Shown: piece by piece, positions 12,001 to 19,548 of the stretch
Numbering within the stretch: the first letter of the stretch is position 1
Layout of the letters: every line of letters begins with the position of its first letter
NCBI GenBank assembly: GCA_024399965.1
Contig: JAKSNJ010000002.1
Span: 1 to 64,000, forward strand
Direction of reading: 5' to 3'
DNA length: 64,000 nucleotides
From: Paludibacteraceae bacterium
GTDB taxonomy: Bacteria; Bacteroidota; Bacteroidia; Bacteroidales; Paludibacteraceae
Made by a program: the position numbers and the translations under genes
The notes under the pieces: generated by a model
Seen by the model: the letters and a program-made list of their open reading frames with translations, nothing else
Told to the model about the DNA's origin: nothing
Database searches by the model: none

Positions 12001-12462
12001 GTATTCGGTCACCATATAGAGGAACCATGCACCATCCGCATAGTCGTACCAACGGCCCTGTCCGTAGTAGGTGACATTGCCGTTGTAGTTGTTGATTTTG
12101 GTAGGCCAGTAGTCGTTATCGCCTCCTGAGATGTAAATACCGGCTATCTGCAATTTGTCGTTGTCGTTGTTGCCGTTACGGAGGTATAACTCAAACCAGC
12201 GCATGTCGTGGTCGTCGCTGTCGCTGGTGCGCTCGTCCCAAGACATAAATGCCCACGCTATCGTGCCCGGAAAATCAACCGTGCTCGTACCTGAGTGAAC
12301 GGAACCGGCAGTGCCTTCGTTGTGACTGCTATTCTCAAATTTCCATGTCTTGTCGAGTTGGAAATGGGATACCCAGTTAGCGTATTTTTCACTGGGTGTC
12401 CAACTGGCAGCGATACTGCCCGCCATCAGCAATAAACTTGCTACTAATAAGTGTTTTTTCAT
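2983..12462 (-). CDS. Giant exported protein with LamG-like and carboxypeptidase-regulatory-like modules
   Basis: 3159 residues from the ATG at 12462, which starts a good signal peptide (MKKHLLVASLLLMAGSIAAS). Modules seen, with rough residue positions: a first LamG/concanavalin-like sheet at 670-790 (FNHIAITYD, FIDEIRIWN), a carboxypeptidase-regulatory-like fold at 895-960, a second LamG at 2130-2290 (FTIEFWYN, DVALWNIH), a third at 2340-2475 (WHHIALNYR, DIDEVRLWN), and two C-terminal modules starting GWNWISMNV and SWNWIGYLP. It ends in the tail shared by other exported proteins here (LKNGILYIRRNGKRYSVVG). A surface adhesin or glycan-binding role is an inference. Two tandem 30-nt repeats near the 3' end are translated. 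It lies 43 nt downstream of the restriction operon and I see no promoter of its own. Confidence 0.85.
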   Translation of the reverse strand: MKKHLLVASLLLMAGSIAASWTPSEKYANWVSHFQLDKTWKFENSSHNEGTAGSVHSGTSTVDFPGTIAWAFMSWDERTSDSDDHDMRWFELYLRNGNNDNDKLQIAGIYISGGDNDYWPTKINNYNGNVTYYGQGRWYDYADGAWFLYMVTEYSDKTRQLIERAGDNLQIVIRTEWDDNHWNTYSKSSTVDYSHRQFMAMPAKPSITDVSWLVKEDKTAIKYTRSSVPAGCYFRLDEKVNGATFRVNGDQSTASSATEYTYPFTQSKRPAVQDLYKAPIVYVGYDEKKYTMNQTGYKKDFGTPQAERIITSEAVEFAVPQFAQIEDLTVKDRNDGTIGISWTMQPCTGSLRDESNIIVERATDMNFTQNIKRVEEDYTNTRTSYDKAFAFDERDQKELTYYIRVYRKNASPKDRDMAPVKEVKVNSNYATLTSLTGELDEHNRPVLHWDIMSGVCTEDMELKLRYSDYEQSWPLVKAMQMKAYTVEDNVPTCKPIEFEGQIVEHSTNRGAAQHTSLMIPSSIGGKISSYSVSKGFYNDRVELRWTIDKEQYNFTYFQVGRRELGSQGQAVTIGTIDAKVGVYDYAFEDVNCVPGVYYQYFITGYSVCNDLVDVVHSVSTIGFAQPYGVVSGQITYSGNQGVADVAVCVMGEDVRRNRSLRFIAKNNAQLEIPDSLWKQMVGEEGTVEFYAYAYTDLTFLPVAVPLEEGEFNHIAITYDSDSMFTYVNGQEKDKRAISSRPFDKGFVLGGAGFEGFIDEIRIWNIRRSQTEIARTMCTYLTGQENHLTAYYRCDDEVESELFDISRTGTTFNEHHLPMRGIVPDPDNIPTPEQLSLKAYTDKDGNYLINNIPYTVGGSLYKVIPTLGVHEFSPTSRPLFFSTDAATHNAIDFTDKSSFEVTGKVTYENTDYPVAKCQFYVDGQVCSSEGMPVESDEEGNFRIQVPIGEHHITVKKDGHTFVNEGRYPADPSNVGQNAMFDAPRTNMRFYDNTTCLVVGRVAGGSDEEEKAHGCGIGKATIGQAQIVICPPEDTYNLNLSTETQRTFLCPDTLTCNSVTTTGIASGNLAHSVTILTDPVTGEFAVALPPIDFEIKKVSIPSNPAIQFDLGKYANLTLGSSNIHQTATDTLYLDSVNYKTVTYLQKLDIIHYALPELTISQWGNRDGAFGEKMHYITLPSGQIDTISLYSVQNGALEYTMGVPCFIQDKAYKWTIQAFETYVNYDNAQNLDTVFQPMRNAIVTVENELGDKEVDEEDGHIISLNQNQILLDSLGLGEYLFVVGEPNIVGPYTYNINITYETPDHSRVYAWDQNGKAKGLIFGARTSGTNFITDGPDQLLFVLRDPPGGQSFATWEKGQSVSTTIESSHEQNRGTEFEHLFHGGLEEVIGAGVGVITFTEISEQNNAGFGDTYDGLSRWVNSHSYDVTTTQTISTKAEYPYIGTTGDVFVGAGTNVLFGNARKVTLERVQDNPPTYKVVVRDVISTGSVFKTTFNYSTREIEEDVIPNYTKQRNALLQHVDKAVYNSNYPNLTNDAIYITTLSPDDKRFGSDNHDERIWGPEATPVDSFGGPSYIMIPPAILPDTAKGIADKVCHFNNQIHRWQEVLAQNEQFKVRVHHSSQKFDQNQWDEADKKAQLARKWRERLRDPNEVACRDYGDRSVCDRSYLEEDYADSGVDTALVEPRDYYSGGWLLDNYSLGGGVTLTSAKAQTNGTGDAFHEEDGFKVMFKGETGLQIQKVGFTIKNTTYAGYNHTYDENNTTIKTSSVAYTLAPNEYEYMSIDVYAAPDGFGPIFATRGGQTYCPYEGEERTKYFEPGEHELHTATVKMEEPEIRVARPTITDVPIGGKAIYTLTLTNLADINPDYFTWLKLYAAGDFNKYGAQITIDGAPLTDAGRLIKFYPSTPITKTLVLTQADWGVLDYDSIAIVLSSDCALYQDADTVWLSAHFVPTCSAIQLKIDNTTVNTTTGDTLPMTVNGYDRNFRSFNTIRLQYRHVGDNDWHLIQEFTTHAEDTVGGQKVLIEGPAIYYSVAMTDTQFPDGEYEFRAVSTCTFGNDEITNESEIISVIKDMQRPMALGLPNPINGIYTSDNQVYVDLNEPIQAGRVRDKNISVTGVLNEQPIGDHRVALQLAERAYAFSDADFNYSGTDFTIEFWYNYTEGGPILCHALGTNLGMNIAVSDDRFGIYMGNFAALAKESLPKNQWCFVTIEYVADAYPDGWGELTAHYAYDDREVLLVDHVRAPKYDMRGNLVLGTSGIYKMHDVALWNIHRDWRTSLSERNKRKDTYTDGLLSYWPMDEGEGMVARDVIRGRDLQLSSSEMWWYNNNNIALTIPAGKVAKMDLSECPIPAGEDYVFECWFRMQEDGTLFYLSDSSLCVRFSGKKVQLTVSDGTWELPTATAVADGQWHHIALNYRHSTLPILIVDGKVLDVVGLREMPGFAAAHVVFSSEQSTSAVDIDEVRLWNAYLMPHNIALNRRNELKGDESGLVAYYPMEEDTQDEAMQPVKVFSLSDRVSKHTMSCEGGQAATVVAHLSKVRAVEEVRCTYTPSAQRIVINITESASRIEGCTLEFEVRDLVDEQGNYSLPIHWTAYVNRNQLLWNEEYIRLTKTALQDTTLTLTIVNNSGRVENWYVDHVPDWLALSETGGLLQPLQKKEISATIRGSLPIGNYEQTLYLIGNEMVRTPLRMSVRVNAERPDWHIHPADYEYSMNMIATATINTDVSDDSEDLVAAFIGGQLVGLTSPQLVSAYNRHYIMMNIYSNRLSSEVTFKYWDASTGRTYTDVGITLPHSTNKNADRLLFAGGQLVGTLAEPVKLKAGKTAEQQIALERGWNWISMNVQPDDVRLNAVMQDVVGDMTLIKSQDAFAQVNETVDTLQGSLKVMDCRKGYKLHVNIPVTKTVTGSVINPMQYGIVLRGGGSWNWIGYLPQMSLDVNTALANINPSEGDIIKSRADFATWDGYQWVGSLKVMSPGNGYLYCYVGNEEMTLYYPAGLEDASRARYSLEDASRARYSLEFRGGRFTPIEAGRYAGNMTMTAVVLDGEEIVTDAEVGIFAGEECRAVAMADDGLWFLTIPGDQSIPLSIRVAHKGEIITVEQPLTYVEDAAIGTCTEPYIIQIGERSGWQEMRQAGETRKELKNGILYIRRNGKRYSVVGASVEN
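3421..3486 (+). repeat. Two tandem 30-nt palindromic repeats within the giant gene
   Basis: Copies at 3421-3450 and 3451-3480 differ at one base in the loop (CCT versus TCT) of the stem GCGAGC/GCTCGC; a partial CTCTAA follows. Because 30 is a multiple of three, each copy adds the same ten residues (LEDASRARYS) to the protein on the opposite strand. Relative to the gene, the orientation is opposite to that of the ldcA copy. Confidence 0.9.
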
Positions 12463-12505
12463 ATTGAGTATGTTTTTTTGTCTGTTTATATAGTTTTGAT
12501 TAGAG

Positions 12506-13222
12506 TTAATTACCAAACATATACGCATCCAGTTTACGCTTCCACCGTTTCCAATCCGGCATTTCCTGTTCCAGTAACCGGTAAAAAGCAAGTGTATGGT
12601 TAGCGTGTACCAAGTGGCACAATTCATGCGTAATCACGTACTCTATGCACGGGCGCGGGGCTTTGATAAGTTCGAGATTGAGAATAATTTTTCCCTTTCG
12701 TGTGCAACTGCCCCAGCGTGTAGTCATTTCCTGTATTGCTATTCCCGACGGCTGTACACAGTAGCGTGCAAAGCGTGCGGCAATAGGAGCCATTAGTTCG
12801 GCATATTTGACATTGGCGCGACTTCTGTACCACTCCTGCATCAATTTCTTCGGGGAGGATTGCGGACGGTGCATAATTTCGATAGTACGCCCCTGATATA
12901 GAACGGCATTGTGGTCAGAACGAGTTACCCGTAATAGGTATTGCCTTCCCATGTACCAATGCGATTCGCCGCTTATGTACCGTCTCGGCGGTGTTTGTTC
13001 CCCAAAAGAAGCGAAGAACCGTTGTTGGCGCAGTATCCACGCCGCCCGTTTGTGTATCTTCTCCGCTATTTGTTCTTCGGATGCAGCCACCGGGGCTTTG
13101 ATTAACACCGATTGGTCGGGATTGACCACAATGGCTAACGTCTTGCGGTCGGCGTATGAAACAACGCACTCAATGACCGTTGTGCCGAACGGTACGGATA
13201 GGTGACTTATTTCTTGTACCAT
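12506..13222 (-). CDS. YgjP-like (DUF45) zinc metallopeptidase, last gene of the RM operon
   Basis: 238 residues from the ATG at 13222; an upstream start at 13243 would add seven residues and lengthen the overlap with hsdR. The C-terminal half has the SprT/WLM-like zinc site: WGSC, then the helix ITHELCHLVHANH, where HELCH supplies two histidine ligands and the catalytic glutamate and H in VHANH is the likely third ligand. Such proteins are frequent tails of type I restriction operons, but their role there is not established. The start overlaps the hsdR stop by 16 nt, indicating translational coupling. The conserved YADRKT and WILRQQ-like segments of the family are also present. Confidence 0.85.
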   Translation of the reverse strand: MVQEISHLSVPFGTTVIECVVSYADRKTLAIVVNPDQSVLIKAPVAASEEQIAEKIHKRAAWILRQQRFFASFGEQTPPRRYISGESHWYMGRQYLLRVTRSDHNAVLYQGRTIEIMHRPQSSPKKLMQEWYRSRANVKYAELMAPIAARFARYCVQPSGIAIQEMTTRWGSCTRKGKIILNLELIKAPRPCIEYVITHELCHLVHANHTLAFYRLLEQEMPDWKRWKRKLDAYMFGN

Positions 13223-16200
13223 AGCATTGCAATATTCACACAACTGTCTATCAGCGCATCCATTTCGTCAAAAGACAACGGGATACCGTGTATCTGTTGC
13301 ACATAGTCGGTCAAATAATCTTCCATTTGAATTTTTATCTGTCCGATAATGTCATAATTGGTCTGCCAATCTACTATCTCGGCTTGTTGTTTGATAATAT
13401 CATCCATCGCCAACGCGGCATCGGCAACTATCTGTCGCATTTCGGATTCGCTGTGTGCCGTATCTTTGGCACACATTGTTTCCATACATTGACCGTAGAA
13501 CGCTTTGGCGGCATTGCTTCGGTCCAGTGCGGCAGGAATATCCGAATCGGTATGCGCCAGCACATCGTCTTTCAGTTTCTTCACCCGTTGCAGATATTCG
13601 GCTTCGTCTATTCGGTTTCGGCGGTAGTCTTCTATGGTCTGGCGCAACAGTTCGGAAAAGCGTTTAAAGAAAGCAGGGTCGGTGTCCATGTTTTCGTTAA
13701 TGTATTTGGCAGTACGGGAGGCGATGGTATCTGCCTTGGCTGCCGTGCCGATTATCTTCTCCACTTCCTGCTCAAACTGCTCATGGTCGAATATATTTAC
13801 CAACGGAGTTATACTTTTTACCTCGCTGCTTTCCACATGGGTATCTATCAGTTTTTGTATCTGACTTTCATACTGTCTGTAATCCACCGTGTCCGAATAC
13901 CGCTGTTTGACCGCGTTTCGCAGATTGACAAAGAAGGTCAAATCTTCCTTGTATTGTTCAATTTGTTTCGCAGGTGTGTTGCGATAGAAGTCCATTGTGG
14001 ATAATGCCATTTTCAGTGCTTTGGCATATTCGGTCAGCAAGTCGTAGAATTTCTGCCGAATATCTTCCTGAGCCAGCAATCGGGCATATTGCTCCAAGTC
14101 GCGTTTATTGTCCACTTGCTTGAACAGGTCCCATAGGTTGGAATAGGTCTGCGGCAAGCGGTCGGTCTGTTCGTTTATCTGGGTCAGGATATGTTCTATC
14201 TCGTTTTTCTCTATGTCGTCTTCCCCGTCATTGGAATAGGTGTCCAATGCTTCGTACAGGTTGCGCAAAATGCCGCTGTAGTCGATTATGTAGCCAAAAT
14301 CTTTCCCCTCGCATACGCGGTTGACCCTCGCCACCGCTTGCAGCAAAGTATGTTCTTTCAGTTGCCGGTCTAAATACATGACCGTATTTTGGGGCTCGTC
14401 AAAGCCGGTCAGCAGTTTATCCACCACGATGATTATCTCCGGCTGTTCGGAGTGGCGGAAACTGTTGATAACCTCTTTTTCGTATTTGGCAGCATTGCCG
14501 AATCTGTCCATCGTCTTTTTCCAGAAGGCGTTGCACAGGTCGCTTGAGCCGCCAAATGCCTCATCTTCGCCTTCGCGTGTGTCAGGGGAAGTTATCAGCA
14601 CTTCGGATGACACGATACCTATCTCGTCAAGGAACTGTTTGTACTTGATGGCGATGCGTTTTTTGGAGCATACCAATTGCCCTTTGAAACCTGTGCCCTG
14701 CCAGTTGTCACGATAATGCATAGATATGTCCCAGGCATTGGCATATAGCCGCTGTTCGGCTTCGCTGAGGGGCTCGGCACGGCTGAATTTCTTTTTCAGG
14801 TCGATGCGTTGCTGTTCGTTCAGCGATGCGCTCACCATCTCGAAATAACGGTCTATGGCGTTTTCTCGCACGGTCTGTTCAGTGATGCGTCCTTCGTATA
14901 GCAAGGGCACGACAGCCCCGTCCTCCACGGCTTGACCTACTGTATAGACGGGACGGATGATACCCCCGAAGCGGGCGGCTGTACTCTTCTCGCGTTTCAT
15001 CAGCGGTGTGCCGGTCATAGCGATGCAACAGGCGTTGGGCAGCGTGCGTTGCATGTTGATGGCCATCTCGCCGTATTGGCTGCGGTGGGCTTCGTCAATC
15101 AGCACAAATATATTCGGGTCGGTCAGCGGTTTGCGGATACGCTTGACTGCTGTCTCAAACTTGTTGATAATGGTTGTGACGACCGCATCCGAATCACTTT
15201 GCAGCAGTTCGGACAAGTTGGCACCGGTGGTGGCTTGCCGTACTGTCTTGCCGCATTTCTTGAAGGTGTCGCCTATCTGTTTGTCCAACTCCGTGCGGTC
15301 GGTCACCAGTATGATTTTGGGATTGCGTATCGTCTCGTCCAATGCGATGGCTTGTGCCAGCATGACCATCGTCAGCGACTTGCCGCTACCCTGCGTGTGC
15401 CATATCACGCCGCCTCGGCGGTGTCCCTGCTCCATATTGCGTACACGCGCTAAGGTCTGCTCTACGGCGAAGAACTGCTGGTAGCGTGCCACTTTCTTTA
15501 CCCCGCCGTCATATACCGTGTAGCGGAACATCAATTTCAATAGCCGTTCCGGACGGCACAGAGAATAGAGTGCTTTGTCCTGCTCGGTCGGCTGTACGGA
15601 CTTTTTGTATAAGGCGTGAAAAGCGGCGGCTACATATTTATACCGAGAAGAGAATAGTCGGCGGTCGGACTCCTCGTCCAAGGGGGTGTTGACTATTTGA
15701 TTTACCTCTGCCTCGTATTTCTTGGCTGCTTCCGAATCAATAAACTGCTCTTTCCACGTACTCCAGAACTCAAAAGGTGTGGCGGCAGTGCCGTAACGCG
15801 CACCGTCTCTGTTGATAGCCAACAGCAGTTCTGAATAGCGGAACAGACTGCGTATGCCGTCTTCTTTTTGGTTGCGCAGGTGTTGCGATATGGCTTCTGA
15901 TAGCGAATCCTGTATGTCGGGACGTTTGCACTCAATCACCGCCAAAGGGATGCCGTTCACAAACAGCACAATGTCCGGGCGATAGGTGTCGCGTCGCCCT
16001 GCCCGCGTCACGGCAAATTCTTCCGTAACGTGGTACACGTTTTTGGACGGGTCTTGCCAGTTGATGTATTGCAGGTTGTAACTTTTCTTGTCGCCGTCTA
16101 TGCTCTGCTCCAAGGTCTTGCCGTAGGTCAACAGGTCATATATGGTCTGATTAGCAGCCACATAGCCGTCCACCATCGTTACGTTACGGAGTGCCTGAAT

Positions 16201-16434
16201 ACCGTTTTCTATGTTTTGGTCGGTGAACAACGCCGTGCGTTGTGTGTTCACTTGAATGGTGTTCAGTTCACGCAGTTGGCGGCGTAGCACTTGTTCCAAC
16301 AGCACATTGCCTGTGCTGTTGCCGCGAAGCGACATCACCTCGTCTTGGGTCAGATAGGTATAGCCCATCTTCATGAGCATCGCCAACGCCGGTATCTGAC
16401 TGATATGATCTTCTTTGAAGGATATAGGGGACAT
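13207..16434 (-). CDS. hsdR: Type I restriction endonuclease, R subunit
   Basis: 1075 residues, normal for HsdR. The N-terminal nuclease domain has the PD-(D/E)XK signature with D154 and E168-C-K170. The SF2 translocase follows: Walker A HTQGSGKS at 346-353, DEAH at 447-450, motif III TGTP near 475, and the C-terminal helicase motif TGFDEP followed by the QAVARVNR segment near 690. The subunit translocates DNA and cuts unmethylated targets when bound to HsdM2S. The gene lies 10 nt after hsdS and overlaps the metallopeptidase gene. All key motifs are intact, so the enzyme should be active. Confidence 0.95.
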   Translation of the reverse strand: MSPISFKEDHISQIPALAMLMKMGYTYLTQDEVMSLRGNSTGNVLLEQVLRRQLRELNTIQVNTQRTALFTDQNIENGIQALRNVTMVDGYVAANQTIYDLLTYGKTLEQSIDGDKKSYNLQYINWQDPSKNVYHVTEEFAVTRAGRRDTYRPDIVLFVNGIPLAVIECKRPDIQDSLSEAISQHLRNQKEDGIRSLFRYSELLLAINRDGARYGTAATPFEFWSTWKEQFIDSEAAKKYEAEVNQIVNTPLDEESDRRLFSSRYKYVAAAFHALYKKSVQPTEQDKALYSLCRPERLLKLMFRYTVYDGGVKKVARYQQFFAVEQTLARVRNMEQGHRRGGVIWHTQGSGKSLTMVMLAQAIALDETIRNPKIILVTDRTELDKQIGDTFKKCGKTVRQATTGANLSELLQSDSDAVVTTIINKFETAVKRIRKPLTDPNIFVLIDEAHRSQYGEMAINMQRTLPNACCIAMTGTPLMKREKSTAARFGGIIRPVYTVGQAVEDGAVVPLLYEGRITEQTVRENAIDRYFEMVSASLNEQQRIDLKKKFSRAEPLSEAEQRLYANAWDISMHYRDNWQGTGFKGQLVCSKKRIAIKYKQFLDEIGIVSSEVLITSPDTREGEDEAFGGSSDLCNAFWKKTMDRFGNAAKYEKEVINSFRHSEQPEIIIVVDKLLTGFDEPQNTVMYLDRQLKEHTLLQAVARVNRVCEGKDFGYIIDYSGILRNLYEALDTYSNDGEDDIEKNEIEHILTQINEQTDRLPQTYSNLWDLFKQVDNKRDLEQYARLLAQEDIRQKFYDLLTEYAKALKMALSTMDFYRNTPAKQIEQYKEDLTFFVNLRNAVKQRYSDTVDYRQYESQIQKLIDTHVESSEVKSITPLVNIFDHEQFEQEVEKIIGTAAKADTIASRTAKYINENMDTDPAFFKRFSELLRQTIEDYRRNRIDEAEYLQRVKKLKDDVLAHTDSDIPAALDRSNAAKAFYGQCMETMCAKDTAHSESEMRQIVADAALAMDDIIKQQAEIVDWQTNYDIIGQIKIQMEDYLTDYVQQIHGIPLSFDEMDALIDSCVNIAMLWYKK

Positions 16435-16444
16435 AATAGTTTGT

Positions 16445-17635
16445 TTATATTCGTTTTTTACCTGTTAATAATACTTGCATCAACCCTTGCTTTTGGACTT
16501 GAAATAAAGCCAACTTGTTTTTTTCTGTTGCAATTTGTTCGTCTATTGATGATAAAAAGCATGCAATCTTTCGCAACTCTTGAAGGGAAGGCACACAAAC
16601 AGGAATCTCCGCCATTACATTATTCATTAATTTTGGATTTCCGACATAGGAAACATATTTTTTTGATTGTTTCCCAATTATTTCTGCTAAACATTGATTC
16701 GCATACCCTTCTTTATTGATTAAAACTCCACAAACATTTGTACAATAAAATTTTCCTGAACGAAAAAAAACAGTTCCTGCATTTGCACCATCAGTTGTCC
16801 ATGTTATAGCATCTTCGTAAAGAAAATTATCATAATACCCCATCAACCCTCCGTCTTTTGTTTGAGAAGAATACACGGGATATTTGTATTTTGTATCAGG
16901 TTTATTTTTCGTGCTGGTAGTAGCCAATACTAGACCTCTTGTAATTTGGAAAATATCGGCTACTCTTTTTTCTGTCCATTTCATTGTATTGACAAATTCA
17001 GGGAAACGCAAATTAGGTACTCTGTGACCTTTTGCTGGTAGGAGTTGTTGCATCAGTCCTTTTTTGCGAAGTTCCAACTTGTCAATCAGTTGTTTTTGCA
17101 TCTCAATCGCCCTATCCCAAGTCCCCAATAACTCCGCTATTCGCTCCTGCTCTGCCAAGGGTGGTAGGGGGAACAGTGTATGTTGCAAATAGTTCCAATC
17201 AGCACGCGGCATTTTAGAACCAAAAGAGACATTAGCATTTTGAATAAATCTGTCCGATTGCAATAAATCATATAGGTATTTACTTGAACACTTTTTATTT
17301 TTGAACACCCATATTTCACTGGAACAAACACCATTGAATGTCGCTAACCAAAATTTACGTAAATAAGGGCGCAACTTCCCAAACAAAACATCTCCAACCT
17401 CAAAAACATTTTTAGTGCTTTCCTGGTTTGCTGAATCCGTATAACCATAGATGCCACCATCTTGCGCCACCATGTGTTCTAATTCTATACATGGGACATG
17501 TTCTGTTTGGGAAGGGGTATATTTCTTCCCTGCAACATCTGCTATTTGCCCAAACTCTAACACTTCCCAATCTTTTGGAATAATGCCAAGTGGCGAAGAT
17601 TTATATCCCTGCGGTATGTTTGTAAGTATTTTCAT
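16445..17635 (-). CDS. hsdS: Type I restriction-modification specificity subunit (two-TRD)
   Basis: 396 residues from the ATG at 17635; a TTG six bases upstream is less likely. HsdS sets the DNA target of the methylase and restriction complexes. Two target-recognition domains are present: the first from GIIPKDWEVLEFGQI to about residue 150, ending in PPLAEQERIAELLGTWDRAI; the second from LRFPEFVNTMKWTEKRV to the C-terminal conserved helix (SSIDEQIATEKNKL). The second TRD is clearly richer in A+T than hsdR or hsdM, as is usual for exchanged specificity domains. It is separated from the preceding gene by 123 nt holding 11-nt tandem repeats. Confidence 0.93.
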   Translation of the reverse strand: MKILTNIPQGYKSSPLGIIPKDWEVLEFGQIADVAGKKYTPSQTEHVPCIELEHMVAQDGGIYGYTDSANQESTKNVFEVGDVLFGKLRPYLRKFWLATFNGVCSSEIWVFKNKKCSSKYLYDLLQSDRFIQNANVSFGSKMPRADWNYLQHTLFPLPPLAEQERIAELLGTWDRAIEMQKQLIDKLELRKKGLMQQLLPAKGHRVPNLRFPEFVNTMKWTEKRVADIFQITRGLVLATTSTKNKPDTKYKYPVYSSQTKDGGLMGYYDNFLYEDAITWTTDGANAGTVFFRSGKFYCTNVCGVLINKEGYANQCLAEIIGKQSKKYVSYVGNPKLMNNVMAEIPVCVPSLQELRKIACFLSSIDEQIATEKNKLALFQVQKQGLMQVLLTGKKRI

Positions 17636-17671
17636 TATCAAGTATTTATATTATCAGCATTAGGACAGCCA

Positions 17672-17755
17672 TGTGAACCGAGCATAAACCGAGCAGAAAC
17701 CGAGTAGAAACCGACTCAGACAGGTGGCAATCAGCAGGCAAATAGGTGGCAAGAG
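17672..17755. repeat. Two arrays of 11-nt tandem repeats
   Basis: CCGA recurs at 17678, 17689, 17700 and 17711 (unit like AAACCGAGCAG). A second array follows with GGC at 17726, 17737 and 17748 (unit like AGGTGGCAATC). Both have exactly 11-nt spacing. They occupy most of the gap between hsdS and the unknown gene. The period equals that of the arrays at 52069 and 59262. Confidence 0.8.
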
Positions 17756-17758
17756 CGG

Positions 17759-18145
17759 TTATTTAGGCAGTTGATTCTCCTCATTGACTCTAATTCGCAC
17801 ATAGTCCCACAGATACCGCACTATCTTCCCGTTGATTCGATAATCTTTCCCATGACGGCTTTGGTCGCGAAGCCATGCTTGATATTCCTGCTCATACTGT
17901 GCCCGTTGCACAGGGTCGTTATATATCGCACTCGCTTTTGCCTGATTTTCCTTGAAGGCACGCACGGGCGCAGCTTGTGCCTCAGGCATCACCCAAAGGT
18001 TTGTGCGTTTGCTTTTGGGGTTTCGCGGTCCTGGCTTTTTGCGAATAATGCAATAGCCCGGCTCATGTGGACAGGGCACAGCATAATAATTCTTCCCCAT
18101 TGACCCCGACAAACTATTCAACCACTCGCTTAACTTCGCTTTCAT
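17759..18145 (-). CDS. Unknown 128-residue protein within the RM operon
   Basis: I do not recognise this protein. It is basic and soluble, with no signal peptide or membrane segment. Visible features are an N-terminal stretch LSEWLNSLSGSMGKNYYAV, an RKKPGPRNPKSKRTN segment, a charged helical middle (VQRAQYEQEYQAWL) and a basic C-terminus. The G-K-...-R-NP-K-S layout resembles small Bacteroidales proteins of unknown function, but the resemblance is weak. It sits 16 nt downstream of fic on the same strand and ahead of hsdS, so it is probably co-transcribed with the restriction genes. It could be an accessory factor, an antitoxin-like partner of Fic or unrelated cargo. Confidence 0.6.
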   Translation of the reverse strand: MKAKLSEWLNSLSGSMGKNYYAVPCPHEPGYCIIRKKPGPRNPKSKRTNLWVMPEAQAAPVRAFKENQAKASAIYNDPVQRAQYEQEYQAWLRDQSRHGKDYRINGKIVRYLWDYVRIRVNEENQLPK

Positions 18146-18161
18146 GATAGACGTCTAATAG

Positions 18162-19523
18162 TTATTTCATCTCCGTTTTATTTACCTTTTTTTCAATGCT
18201 ATTGTATATATCTTGTTTTATGGCAGTCACCAATTCTTTACGCTCACTTTCAGAAGGTAATGTGCCATATTTGTATTGATGCCACTTGTTATTGTACGAA
18301 AAAGTATATTGTTCTATATCAAAGTTAATAAAAACTCTCATAAATTCCGATTCCTTTGCCGATAACAGATTAGTAGCGGAAGATAGGTTAATCTCTATAT
18401 CGAGTCCATCAATTTCTCGCCATCTTGTCATTTCTTGCTTGTATGATTGTATGTTAAATGAGCGATAAACACTTGTACCAAGTTTTTGATTTAAACCAAC
18501 TTGTATTTTATTGTAAAATGGGCTGAAAGTGTTCAGCGTTTGGCGCAACTCGGAAGATAGAACTTCCACAAAGTTCTCCAATATATACAATACTTCACTA
18601 TTGGTTTTTCTTTTTACATCTCCCCTTTTCATCTCGGCTTCACGGGCGAGCAGAGCAACACGCTTCTCAAAATCGTCATCTTCCTCTATGCTCTCGCCTT
18701 TGGCGGCTTTGATGCCCATTGTCAATGCCCGTTTTAGGCAACCTTCCATATACTCTACAAACGGCGTAATCTGTTCCAAACCGGCTTGAGCCCCTACCGA
18801 TGGAAGAGAACCCACTTGCACATCACATTTATGAAGTGCTTTCAAATAATTTGCCTTGTCTTCTGTTAAGATTACAATCATCGGATAACCGTGCCGAGCC
18901 AAAATATAATTGACCAACAAACGCGAGATACGACCATTACCATCTTCAAACGGATGAATACGGATATAGCGGTAGTGGAACAACGTCGCCAATTGGATAG
19001 GAGACATTTCCCCTTTCTGCTCTTCTTCATTATACCAACTCACCAGGTCAGTCATCAATGCCGGTGTTTCCTCCGGCGAGGCATAATCAAAACGCTCCCC
19101 CGTAACCGTAATGACCGAATTAGGACGAGTTTTATAAACACCCGCGTGAATAGTATAGGAAATAGGACTATTATTACGCATCTCGTGCTTCTCATAATCT
19201 TCACGCAACATTGTCTGATGCAGTTCACGGATAAACGCTTCAGTCAATGGACGCTGCTCTTTCTCGTTGGCAACCATCTGCACCATCATAAGTGCCACTT
19301 GGTGCGCCTTCATTTCTTCATAATCACGCATCGGGGCATTGCCATCCGTTTGATCAAAACGGAATAACAACTCTGTCTGACCGTATGTCAGCGTATTACC
19401 CTCCAAGTGATTGGAATTATAGTTGAAATCCAACATGAACTTTTGGTTCAAACGCTGTTGGTACTCCTCCTTCATGGGTTGCAAAGCACGCCACTCCTGA
19501 TACAATTGTTCTAATTCAGTCAT
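18162..19523 (-). CDS. Fic-domain protein (probable AMP transferase) in the RM operon
   Basis: 453 residues. The active-site loop HPFEDGNGR is complete at 190-198, so it should transfer AMP (or another nucleotide) from NTP to a hydroxyl on a target protein. An N-terminal autoinhibitory motif of the form (S/T)xxxE(G/N) is present as SNHLEG at 37-42, which places it among Fic proteins with an intramolecular inhibitory helix; activity would therefore be self-restrained. The C-terminal 200 residues are unlike standard winged-helix tails and AT-rich in sequence. It lies 25 nt after hsdM. Fic genes are repeatedly found inside type I RM operons; the target here is unknown. Confidence 0.9.
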   Translation of the reverse strand: MTELEQLYQEWRALQPMKEEYQQRLNQKFMLDFNYNSNHLEGNTLTYGQTELLFRFDQTDGNAPMRDYEEMKAHQVALMMVQMVANEKEQRPLTEAFIRELHQTMLREDYEKHEMRNNSPISYTIHAGVYKTRPNSVITVTGERFDYASPEETPALMTDLVSWYNEEEQKGEMSPIQLATLFHYRYIRIHPFEDGNGRISRLLVNYILARHGYPMIVILTEDKANYLKALHKCDVQVGSLPSVGAQAGLEQITPFVEYMEGCLKRALTMGIKAAKGESIEEDDDFEKRVALLAREAEMKRGDVKRKTNSEVLYILENFVEVLSSELRQTLNTFSPFYNKIQVGLNQKLGTSVYRSFNIQSYKQEMTRWREIDGLDIEINLSSATNLLSAKESEFMRVFINFDIEQYTFSYNNKWHQYKYGTLPSESERKELVTAIKQDIYNSIEKKVNKTEMK

Positions 19524-19548
19524 AATTATAAATGGTTATACAATATTA

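Noticed and set aside
12463..12627. Upstream extension of the 3159-residue protein to 12627
   Set aside because: It would place 55 residues before a perfect signal peptide and run into the metallopeptidase gene.
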